From: Rhizobium metallidurans
GTDB taxonomy: Bacteria; Pseudomonadota; Alphaproteobacteria; Rhizobiales; Rhizobiaceae
Assembly: GCF_014196505.1 (NCBI RefSeq)
Contig: NZ_JACIDW010000001.1
Coordinates: forward strand, 248,001 to 312,000
DNA: 64,000 nt
Reading direction: 5' to 3'
The notes under the pieces are model-generated. The model searched no databases, was not told where the DNA came from, and saw nothing but the letters and a program-made list of their open reading frames with translations. Position numbers and translations under genes: made by a program. Each line of letters starts with the position of its first letter. Position 1 is the stretch's first letter. Of the stretch, positions 33,926-41,225 are shown in pieces.

Positions 33926-34900
33926 CTAGCGCGGTCGCGACGCGTCCCTGATTTCGCTGATCGCCGAAATCTCCTTGACGACACGTGTCCCGATCGCATC
34001 CTGGAGATCGAAGGCGGTTTTACCCGTCGTGTCGTGGTCGAACCGCTTCGCCCAAATCACGCGACCGTCAGCGCGGCGGATCAACCGCAACTGCACGTGA
34101 AGGGCATCGTCCTCGAAGGTGACGTTGCCCTGCAACGCGAACACCGCGCTCCCTGTTGTCGCCGCTGGAGATGAGCCGGCGGGGGTCAGGACCACGACGC
34201 CATCAAGCTTCGTGAGCTGCGAGATGATCTGGTCATTCAGGCCTCTGGCGATTTCCGCCCCGCCCGATGGAGCCCCGAGGGTGGCGAGCGGCTCGACGAC
34301 GATCCGCGCACCGCCCGCCTGGTCCTCGGTTGCTGCAGGCCGGCTAGGCGCCGGCGTGAGGTATTCCTCGAGCGGACGGATAAGAGCCAACATGGCCAGC
34401 ACCGCGAAGATGGCGGGAACACCGACCGGCACCAGCAGATCCCGATAGGAAAGCTTGCGTTCGCCCCGCCGTGGCTGCGCCGTTGCGCTCGTCTCGCCCG
34501 AGCGGGCGGCAGGCCCATTTGCCGATTCGCCGACCCCGGCTCTTCGCTCGAAATGCGGCGCGTAATGTCCTTTGGGAATGGTGATATGAACGGGATCGCC
34601 GCTTCCGCTGACGAGGTAATAGCGCTCCAGCGCGCGGCGGATGCGGCCGGCCTCGATCCGCACGACGGGATCGCTCTGCGCGTCGAAGTCCGGGCCCCGG
34701 CCAAAAACGGCCTGCGCGATATTATAGGCGGTCAACCACTCGCTTCGTCCGCCGATCGCCTCCTCGACAATATGGCGCAGGAAGCGACGCCCCCGATCCG
34801 GCGCCTGGAACTCGCGACTTTTCAATATCCGCTCGAGCTGTTCGATGATCTCGGCACGGTTCTGTTCGGCGTCGCGGTCTTCGCCGTCGCTCGATGCCAT
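33926..34900 (-). CDS. Shorter paralogue of the membrane signalling protein at 32097
   Basis: A 324-residue protein with the same N-terminal domain (RGRRFLRHIVEEAIGGRSEW, FDAQSDPVVRIEAGRIRRAL, PVHITIPKGHYAPHF), one membrane span near residues 150-170 and a TolB/FlgO-like periplasmic region (IARGLNDQIISQL, FALQGNVTFEDD). It lacks the TPR part of its neighbour. The ATG at 34900 follows AGGAGGGATCG. A TACG-N6-TACG box lies 76 bp upstream and a minus-strand TATAAC (34946-34951) is 34 bp from it. It is divergent from the FixK-like gene. Confidence 0.7.
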   Translation of the reverse strand: MASSDGEDRDAEQNRAEIIEQLERILKSREFQAPDRGRRFLRHIVEEAIGGRSEWLTAYNIAQAVFGRGPDFDAQSDPVVRIEAGRIRRALERYYLVSGSGDPVHITIPKGHYAPHFERRAGVGESANGPAARSGETSATAQPRRGERKLSYRDLLVPVGVPAIFAVLAMLALIRPLEEYLTPAPSRPAATEDQAGGARIVVEPLATLGAPSGGAEIARGLNDQIISQLTKLDGVVVLTPAGSSPAATTGSAVFALQGNVTFEDDALHVQLRLIRRADGRVIWAKRFDHDTTGKTAFDLQDAIGTRVVKEISAISEIRDASRPR

Positions 34901-34975
34901 CGATCCCTCCTGCGGAAAGACCCGGTCGTTCTGTGGGGCTTGGGCGTTATACACCGCCCGCGCGAAGAGAGCTTC

Positions 34976-34989
34976 CGTAGGACTACGTA
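34976..34989 (-). promoter_or_regulatory. TACG-N6-TACG direct repeat (box 6)
   Basis: Minus strand TACG-TAGTCC-TACG, between the membrane signalling gene (start 34900) and the FixK-like gene (start 35056), 76 and 67 bp from the two starts. It could control both. Confidence 0.6.
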
Positions 34990-35055
34990 AGGGGAATTTC
35001 GAATGTGCCGCGTCGCGGGACTTGCCTATTCTTCCAGGGAACGGAGGGAGATACG

Positions 35056-35703
35056 ATGTTGCACGTTCACGATCTGCGACAGGAGCCTATCCAAGTTCCC
35101 ACGCGTCCGCGCGCCTTCGAACCTGCCGCCCGCGCCGACCAGACGATCCGGCTGAAGCAGGATCAGACGATCTACAGCGAGGGCCAGAAAGTGCTTGCCT
35201 TCTACCAGGTGGAAGCCGGCGCGATCCGGATCTATCGGCTGATGCCGGATGGGCACAGGCACATATTGTCCTTTTGCGTGAAGGGCGACTGGTTCGGCCT
35301 CGAACAGGGCGATCGGCGCGCCGACTTCGCCGAGGCTGTGTGCGAGGCACGGATACGCCCCTTCGCGACCACCGGCAGCAGCACGTTCACGAACAACCTC
35401 CTCAACATCGCACTTGCCAATCTTGCCAAGGCACAGTCGCGGCAGATGGCGATGATCGAGCAGAGCGCCTTGAAGCGTGTCGCGGTCTTCATCCAGGAAA
35501 TGGCCGAGCGTCATCCCGGCGAAAGCGAATTCGACCTGATGATGTGCCGCAGCGATGTCGCCGACTATCTTGGCCTCACGATCGAAACGGTGGCGCGCTC
35601 CTTCACCAAGCTGCGAGAGAGGCGGATCATCCGCCTTAAGGGCAAGCTGCAGCGATGCGTGCAATTGCTGGACAGGGACGCGCTCGCCGCGCTCGCGCTT
35701 TAA
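35056..35703 (+). CDS. Crp/Fnr-family transcriptional regulator (FixK-like)
   Basis: A 215-residue regulator: cyclic-nucleotide-binding-like beta-barrel (residues 30-115), dimerisation helix and winged helix (residues 160-205). The recognition region is MCRSDVADYLGLTIETVARSF; FNR and FixK have ETxSR here, so the protein keeps Glu and Arg but has Ala for Ser. There is no N-terminal four-cysteine cluster, as in FixK rather than FNR. It should bind TTGA-N6-TCAA-like sites, three of which lie in this window. The ATG at 35056 follows GGAGGGAGATACG. A TACG-N6-TACG box is 67 bp upstream. Confidence 0.9.
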   Translation: MLHVHDLRQEPIQVPTRPRAFEPAARADQTIRLKQDQTIYSEGQKVLAFYQVEAGAIRIYRLMPDGHRHILSFCVKGDWFGLEQGDRRADFAEAVCEARIRPFATTGSSTFTNNLLNIALANLAKAQSRQMAMIEQSALKRVAVFIQEMAERHPGESEFDLMMCRSDVADYLGLTIETVARSFTKLRERRIIRLKGKLQRCVQLLDRDALAALAL

Positions 35704-35768
35704 ACCGGATCGCGGCAACGCCACGGCGGATCGCGAACGACGTTAACCGCTGACAACAGGAGGTCTCG

Positions 35769-36131
35769 ATGACACATATCGCATCCCGGCGTGCAACCAA
35801 ACGGCTCTGGCCGGCCTTGGCGATGATGGCCGCCTCCGTCGCCCCACTCAATCTCGGCGGTGAACGGGCGGCTTACGCTGCCGACGACCCGTTCGAAAGC
35901 TTCCCGATGATCATCCATTGCAAGCAGAAGGACACGACGCACGCCTTCTACCTCTCCAGGGTCACGGACGCCGGCGTCGCGACTTACGTCGCCTCCGATC
36001 GCATCGCCGGCACGATCTCGCTGGATGGCCGAGCCAAGGCCGTCGGTGGCGAAGGCGGCGGAAATTGCGTCGGCAAGACGCTCCAGGACCTCAGAGACTC
36101 CAATCAGGTCTACGACTTGAAGCCGCAGTGA
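35769..36131 (+). CDS. Small exported hypothetical protein
   Basis: A 120-residue protein with a signal peptide of about 40 residues (cleavage near AAYAADD). The mature part contains MIIHCKQKDTTHAFYLSRV and GGNCVGKTLQDL, with one cysteine in each, probably forming a disulfide. Family not recognised. It starts 65 bp after the FixK-like gene with a strong AGGAGG site, so it may be co-transcribed with it. Confidence 0.68.
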   Translation: MTHIASRRATKRLWPALAMMAASVAPLNLGGERAAYAADDPFESFPMIIHCKQKDTTHAFYLSRVTDAGVATYVASDRIAGTISLDGRAKAVGGEGGGNCVGKTLQDLRDSNQVYDLKPQ

Positions 36132-36242
36132 TCCTCCTTGGCCTGCAACCACATCGCCAGCTGATGAGCCGCAGTCTCTGTAGCCGGTCCCTGCCGCAAC
36201 ATCGTATGATATCGACAAGGCAGCGTGGCGGGGAGAAGCGCG

Positions 36243-38186
36243 ATGGCAGGCGGTAACATCTCCAGGAACGTTATCGGCTGGTCGCGGCCGCTGAGGCTGC
36301 ATCTCGGCGTCCTCGTCGTGGCGTCTTTGCTTTGCACGTCAATGCCGATCATCTGGATGGCCTTCAGTCAGGGCACCGATGCCGCCGTGACAGCCGGCGC
36401 GCAGCAGATGCGCCAGATGAGCCTGCGCTTGATCGACGGGTACCGCACGACCTTGCGGCAAGCCGACGAAGCTGTCGCGCTGGCCTCAACCATGCCGCAA
36501 CTCGTCTCGACGCCTCCCGAGGACATGGAGAGCAAAGAGAAGCTGTTTATGGAGATCCTGCGCAACGTTCCCGACGCGACAAGCGTCTACGCCGGATATC
36601 CCGACGGCTCCTATCTGCAGGTGATCAGTATCGTGCGCGAGGAGGTGCGGCAGGTATTGTCGGCGCCCAAGGAGGCGGCCTTCGCGATCCGCACGATCGC
36701 GCGCCGGGACGGGCCCGATGTGATATCAACGCTGCGCTTTCTCGACGCCCGCACAGGCGTGGTCGAGGAGCGTGCCATAAGAGACACATCCTTCGATCCG
36801 CGTGACCGCCCATGGTATCGGGCGGTGGTTCAGGACGGCAAGGCAGTCTCGGTCGGGCCTTATGTCACGGGAACGCTGAAGGCGCCGACGTTGACGATTG
36901 CCGCGCCGATGCAAGGCAACGGCAACGTCGTTGTCGGCATCAATATCCACCTGAGAACGATCAGCGGCCTTCTGGACGCACATGAGATTTCACCCCGCGC
37001 CCGCGCCTATATCATTGATGGGGCGGACTATCTGGTGGCTCATTCCGATCCTGAAGTCATGAGCAAGCTGGTGGATCTATGGTCGAGAAACACAGGGGGT
37101 ATCGAAGCGACAGATCGCAACTTTGATACAAGCCTTGCAACGGTCAACAGGCTACGGCGGGACCCCGCCTTCGCTGCCGGCGGCTTCGCGAGACTGGACC
37201 TCGATGGCGAGCGCTATCTCGTGCAGATCGCGCCGATCAGCGTTTCAGGTCTCTTTGCCGGAAGCGAGGCGGTAATCGTCGTTCCACTCTCGGATCTGGT
37301 GGCGCGGGCAAACCAACTATTGATGCGCAACCTCCTTGTCGCCGCAGGCTTTGTCATCGCCGGCGTGATTGCTTCCGTGCTCCTGTCGCGCATGGTCAGC
37401 CGTTCTCTCGACCAGCTGGCACAGGAGGCGCGCAGGATCGGCGATCTCGATATTCGTGAAAAGGGTATGTCGCATTCCTGGATCACCGAGATCAACACGC
37501 TGGCGACCGCCCTTGCGGCGAGCCGCCATGCCATCGGCCAGTTCGCGCTTTACGTGCCGCGCGAGGTCGTTCGGCGGATCGTCAACCCGAACGGACAGGG
37601 GATCGCCAAGGCGAAGAGACAGGATGTCACCGTGCTGTTCAGCGATATCCGCGACTTCACGGCCATCTCCGAACAGCACACACCCGAGGAGGTGGTGGAA
37701 TCGCTGTCGGACTATTTCGAACTGCTGAACAATATCGCTGAACAGCATGGAGGAACGGTCGTTCAATATCTGGGCGATTCCATTTTCGTCATGTGGAACG
37801 CCCCGGTAGAAGCCATCGACCACGTGCAACAGGGCTGCCGATGCGCGCTCGCGATGAAGGCCGCCGTTGACGCGATGAACGCCACCAATCGCCAGAGCGG
37901 GCGTCCTGTCCTGTTCACACGCTTTGGATTGCATACCGGACCGGCCGTCGTCGGAAGCTTCGGCGCGGCTTCTCGTCAACAATACACCGCGATGGGTGAC
38001 ACGATAAACGTCGCATCGCGGCTCGAAGGACTGAACAAGGAGTTCGATACGTCCATCCTCGTCAGCGGGCCGGTGAGGGATGCGACCGCCGATCATTTCG
38101 ACTTGCGCTCGCTCGGGCCCGTACAGCTCAAAGGCCGCGCCAGCAAGGTGGATGTGTCGGAACTAAGGGGAGAACGCCAGAGCTGA
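36243..38186 (+). CDS. Cache-HAMP class III adenylate/guanylate cyclase
   Basis: A 647-residue inner-membrane sensor enzyme. Membrane spans at about 19-42 and 361-383 flank a periplasmic double-cache domain (SFDPRDRPWYRAVVQDGK is a cache hallmark); a HAMP domain (384-435) leads to a class III catalytic domain (455-640). Metal-binding Asp468 (LFSDIRDFTAIS) and Asp512 (LGDSIFVMW) are present, and GDTINVASRLEG is canonical. The lysine that normally recognises adenine is Gln508 (VVQYLGD), and Thr582 occupies the second specificity position. Product identity is therefore open. The ATG at 36243 follows GGGGAG. A product of cAMP could act on Crp-type regulators, but no link is shown. Confidence 0.88.
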   Translation: MAGGNISRNVIGWSRPLRLHLGVLVVASLLCTSMPIIWMAFSQGTDAAVTAGAQQMRQMSLRLIDGYRTTLRQADEAVALASTMPQLVSTPPEDMESKEKLFMEILRNVPDATSVYAGYPDGSYLQVISIVREEVRQVLSAPKEAAFAIRTIARRDGPDVISTLRFLDARTGVVEERAIRDTSFDPRDRPWYRAVVQDGKAVSVGPYVTGTLKAPTLTIAAPMQGNGNVVVGINIHLRTISGLLDAHEISPRARAYIIDGADYLVAHSDPEVMSKLVDLWSRNTGGIEATDRNFDTSLATVNRLRRDPAFAAGGFARLDLDGERYLVQIAPISVSGLFAGSEAVIVVPLSDLVARANQLLMRNLLVAAGFVIAGVIASVLLSRMVSRSLDQLAQEARRIGDLDIREKGMSHSWITEINTLATALAASRHAIGQFALYVPREVVRRIVNPNGQGIAKAKRQDVTVLFSDIRDFTAISEQHTPEEVVESLSDYFELLNNIAEQHGGTVVQYLGDSIFVMWNAPVEAIDHVQQGCRCALAMKAAVDAMNATNRQSGRPVLFTRFGLHTGPAVVGSFGAASRQQYTAMGDTINVASRLEGLNKEFDTSILVSGPVRDATADHFDLRSLGPVQLKGRASKVDVSELRGERQS

Positions 38187-38282
38187 GAAGACATAGCGCC
38201 AAACCGCGGCGCTGGCGATCGGATGGCGATGGCCGTGCTCTGGTTGCGCCCTGCTTTCGGCGGCGAACCCGACCTCCTCAGC

Positions 38283-38307
38283 GGAACGACGTCGGCCTCC
38301 ATTCGTT
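38283..38307 (+). promoter_or_regulatory. EcfG/RpoE2-type promoter
   Basis: GGAAC (38283-38287), 16 bp, CGTT (38304-38307), perfect match to the general-stress promoter, 31 bp before the gene at 38338. Confidence 0.8.
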
Positions 38308-38337
38308 CTTCATGAATGAACAGGAGGACCACAAGTC

Positions 38338-38790
38338 ATGTCGAACGTCGTCAGGAACGGTGAAAACGCCGTCAACAATGCCACGACATCCAACACATTT
38401 GGAAAATCCGTGGAAAGCCAGGCCCAGATGGACGATGCGGCCCAGGCCGGCGCCAGCGATGTCGGCGCTGGTGAAAGACTAAATATCTATCGGCTGGAAC
38501 CTCTGGCCGCACCCGACGACCCGCGCTGGGATAACGCGCCCGGACACGGCACGCTGATCGTGGCTGCGCGGACCTCCGGAGATGCGCGCATTGTCGCTGC
38601 TTCCAAGGAACTGGACTTCATGGAAGTCGATGCCGCGCCGGCCGATGACGTCACGACAGTCAATGCCAGCGCCTTCAGGGACGACAAGCTCTATACCGTG
38701 ATCGAAATCGAACACGGACGCGCTGGTCTGCGGAGAGGTATCGTCGAGGGAACGGTCTCGGTCGACACGATTATATCCGTGCAAGTGTGA
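38338..38790 (+). CDS. Hypothetical protein under an EcfG promoter
   Basis: A 150-residue protein, soluble and acidic, not recognised. The first 45 residues are polar and probably disordered (VNNATTSNTFGKSVESQAQM). The folded part begins NIYRLEPLAAPDDPRWDNAP and ends with a glycine-rich beta-type region (GLRRGIVEGTVSVDTIISVQV, abbreviated: ends ISVQV). No signal peptide. The ATG follows AGGAGG. A perfect general-stress promoter precedes it. Confidence 0.7.
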   Translation: MSNVVRNGENAVNNATTSNTFGKSVESQAQMDDAAQAGASDVGAGERLNIYRLEPLAAPDDPRWDNAPGHGTLIVAARTSGDARIVAASKELDFMEVDAAPADDVTTVNASAFRDDKLYTVIEIEHGRAGLRRGIVEGTVSVDTIISVQV

Positions 38791-38995
38791 CGCCTCCGGC
38801 GCCCGACACGGCCTTCCGGGCATTCCGCCTCAAGGCAACGAGGTCCGGAGAACGTTACCGGCGGCGTCCACCGTTCACACTTCGCGGACGGGGCAATCCA
38901 ATCCGACGACGGCATCTACCGCCGTGCCGGGCAAAAACCGAGCGCGACCGTCGCAACCTCGCGGAGCCGTTCTCGGCCGTGGACGCGGCACTTGC

Positions 38996-39020
38996 GGAAC
39001 AACAGGCCCGGGCGTCCGTT
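38996..39020 (+). promoter_or_regulatory. EcfG/RpoE2-type promoter
   Basis: GGAAC (38996-39000), 16 bp, CGTT (39017-39020). It lies 101 bp before the gene at 39122, giving a leader of about 95 nt that contains the hairpin at 39064. The 331-bp gap 38791-39121 shows no coding region I can support. Confidence 0.75.
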
Positions 39021-39063
39021 AAGCCCATGTCTCGGGAATAAACCCTACCCGAGATTCTCCTGT

Positions 39064-39095
39064 GGCAAGGCGCTCCTGGTTCAGGGCGCTTTGCC
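39064..39095 (+). promoter_or_regulatory. Strong hairpin in the leader of the gene at 39122
   Basis: GGCAAGGCGC and GCGCTTTGCC pair over 10 bp (one G-T), and inside them CCTG and CAGG pair around a GTT loop. It lies 26 bp before the ATG and downstream of the EcfG promoter, so it would fold in the 5' leader. It lacks a T-run and could be an attenuator or a stabiliser. Confidence 0.5.
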
Positions 39096-39121
39096 GTCGG
39101 GTTCTGGAATAGGAGACGATC

Positions 39122-39355
39122 ATGCAAAATCGCGCCAAGCAGACAGCCGATGAATATCGCCACCTTGGCGGGCGCCGACTGGCGGCGTTCGACGACAACA
39201 AGGCCTCGGTTCGCGCCTGGGACAAGGATACGCCGGAAGCCGAGCGATTTTGGCAGACCAAGATCGTACCCTTGCCTGAAAGGGAAAGGGCAGAGGTTCA
39301 ATCCTACCTCCCCTCGATCGTCGACGAGGCGGACGAGCCACGCGGCAAGCAATGA
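39122..39355 (+). CDS. Small hypothetical protein under an EcfG promoter
   Basis: A 77-residue charged, soluble protein (starts MQNRAKQTADEYRHLGGRRL; later EAERFWQTKIVPLPERERAE). No recognised domain and no signal peptide. GGAG lies before the ATG. The promoter type indicates induction in the general stress response; small charged proteins of unknown role are common in that regulon. Confidence 0.65.
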   Translation: MQNRAKQTADEYRHLGGRRLAAFDDNKASVRAWDKDTPEAERFWQTKIVPLPERERAEVQSYLPSIVDEADEPRGKQ

Positions 39356-39453
39356 TCGCTTGCGGCCGGTCGGCGATCGCTTTGCAGGCTTGCATTCTGC
39401 CCGCGCGGGCGCACGTTGCCGCCACTCAATGGGATATCAATGGCTGCAAGCGG

Positions 39454-40266
39454 CTACAGGCCGTTGCTCAACACCCGCTGACATGGCGGCGAAAGCCGCG
39501 CGAAATTATCCCGCAAGCAGGCAACACCGCGTCCCCCGCCAAGCGGGACCGCATGGCAAAGGGCGCGGAAATCCGGTCCGCACGTGCGACGCATGACGAT
39601 GAGTTCCTCGCGTGGCGTGAATGAGGCCATTGGCACCGCAGGCGCGGCACCCCTCGCCGCGCCACCGGCGCCTGCCGCCGTGGAAGGCCCGGCTCCGCCG
39701 ATCGCGCCGATCGCCGCCTGACAGGATGGCGAGAGCGTTGCGTTGTGCTGCTGCAGACAGGCAAGCGCCTGCGCGCCGCCGGGCGTCACCCCGGGGCATT
39801 GGGCGATGAAATCTGACCGGTACGACGATTTGACCGCATCGCGCTGCGCGGCGGTGGGCTGGCCAGCCTGTCCCGGCGCGGCGGGCGGCGTTGCAGCGGT
39901 CGTTTGCTGTGCGCTGGGGGCTTGGGCAGGCGCCGTATCGTTGGAGCTCTTCTTCGTCCCCTCCACCGCCGAGATGGCATCGCGGCAGGGCTTGGAAAGC
40001 GAGGCGTCATGCTTCTGAAGACAGCTCAAAGCCTCCATGCCGCCCGGCGTTACTCCGGAACATTGGGCGATGAAATCCGCCCGGCAGGCCGAACGAATAG
40101 CATTGCGCTGTGCATCGGTCGGCTGCTGGGCGCCGGCCAGGTCTGGAAGGACGCATATTGCCGAGATGGCAGTGACGATGACAAGGGCCGGCGTATGCAG
40201 CCGGCCGCCAGAGTGGCCGGACCCGGCGCTCGAGATCACCGCCGAAATGGTCGCAAACATCCCCAT
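39454..40266 (-). CDS. Exported cysteine-rich repeat protein, three repeats
   Basis: A 270-residue exported protein. The signal peptide ends near DLAGAQQ. Three cysteine-rich repeats follow: CRADFIAQCSGVTPGG (about residues 57-98), SYRSDFIAQCPGVTPGG (about 145-190, first Cys replaced by Tyr) and CGPDFRALCHAVPLGG (about 228-268), each with ALxCLxxH/N and SxxC later in the repeat. Linkers are Ala/Pro/Gly-rich. It belongs with the two-repeat protein at 7443-7871. I chose the ATG at 40266, which follows GGGAGGG; the frame is open to 40344. Confidence 0.75.
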   Translation of the reverse strand: MGMFATISAVISSAGSGHSGGRLHTPALVIVTAISAICVLPDLAGAQQPTDAQRNAIRSACRADFIAQCSGVTPGGMEALSCLQKHDASLSKPCRDAISAVEGTKKSSNDTAPAQAPSAQQTTAATPPAAPGQAGQPTAAQRDAVKSSYRSDFIAQCPGVTPGGAQALACLQQHNATLSPSCQAAIGAIGGAGPSTAAGAGGAARGAAPAVPMASFTPREELIVMRRTCGPDFRALCHAVPLGGGRGVACLRDNFARLSPPCQRVLSNGL

Positions 40267-40435
40267 CGCGCCCTCCCTCAAGGAACACAATCCACGTTGT
40301 TTAGTGATTGTTAATATATACCGGAAGTTCCGAATGAATGCCATGACTCAATTTGCACGGCAATCAGCAAGAACCGCCCTTCATCGGGAGGACCATGTCT
40401 TCCTGTCCGCTGGCCAAAAGACCACCGACAGCGTT

Positions 40436-41152
40436 TCAGCCGTTGGCCAACCGGCCTTCGTGAAAACGTGGCGCATCGCTTTGACGCGCGCTTATCTCGG
40501 CCGCCACCAGCGCCTGCAGACGCCAAAGATTGCGATCGCGAATTCCCTCCGCCTGAAGGTCCACGATCGTATTGCGCAAATACTGAGCGCAGGAGCCGCC
40601 CTCTCCGCAGGCGCCGGCGATAAGCGATGCAGCTTCGTCGAGCGGCACCAGCTTCGTCAGTCCGGCCCGCTTGCCGCCTGCCCAGAAGGTCAAGGCCTTG
40701 CGCATGCCATTGGGTGTCTTCACCGGCAGCCAACGGACCATGTCCATGACCTCCCGGTACTTGATCTCGCGGGCGATGAGGGACCGCAGATCCTGGCGCC
40801 GCCGCTCCTCCGACAACAAAAACACGACACCGTCACACTGGCCGCCGCGCTCGAGCGCCAGCATCAGGCCGGGCTGGGCGGTGGTGGCGCGCCAACGCTC
40901 GATCTTGAGGGAGAAGGACCGATGCCATCCATAGGCGGTGGCGCGCTGGCGCCCTGCTGCCTCAAATTCCGGGTTCCAGATCAATGACCCGTAGGCGAAC
41001 ACCCAGATCAGCTCGCCGCCAGCCTCGCTTTCGATCGCCTCGACCAGATGATCGATCTCCGCTTCCGATATCGGTGTCCAGCCTGGTTCCGGGCCGTCAT
41101 CGCGGACGTCTCTGATGGTCAGGGCGACCAGTTCGGGCGTAAGCTGCATCAT
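40436..41152 (-). CDS. ChaC-like gamma-glutamylcyclotransferase
   Basis: A 238-residue cytoplasmic enzyme. The family nucleotide-free substrate loop is IWVFAYGSLIWNPEF (about residues 49-63); LKIERWRATTAQPGLMLALE and MDMVRWLPVKTPNG are further family segments. ChaC proteins degrade glutathione to 5-oxoproline and Cys-Gly, which links the gene to redox or stress physiology. The start is ATG at 41152 (a second ATG follows directly); the frame is open further upstream. It lies 73 bp downstream of the hydrolase gene on the same strand. Confidence 0.85.
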   Translation of the reverse strand: MMQLTPELVALTIRDVRDDGPEPGWTPISEAEIDHLVEAIESEAGGELIWVFAYGSLIWNPEFEAAGRQRATAYGWHRSFSLKIERWRATTAQPGLMLALERGGQCDGVVFLLSEERRRQDLRSLIAREIKYREVMDMVRWLPVKTPNGMRKALTFWAGGKRAGLTKLVPLDEAASLIAGACGEGGSCAQYLRNTIVDLQAEGIRDRNLWRLQALVAAEISARQSDAPRFHEGRLANG

Positions 41153-41225
41153 CTTATCAATCCGCCTTGCGGCAAGTGTTCGTACTGGCGGCCGCGGCGA
41201 ATGCTCGCCGCGGCCGGGACTTTTA

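Noticed and set aside
36203..36216. CGTA-N6-CGAC before the cyclase gene as a seventh TACG box
   Set aside because: Two mismatches in the second block; recorded only as a near match.
40282..40298. GGAAC...CGTT near the Cys-rich repeat gene as an EcfG promoter
   Set aside because: The spacer is 8 bp instead of 16-17 and the orientation is away from the gene.
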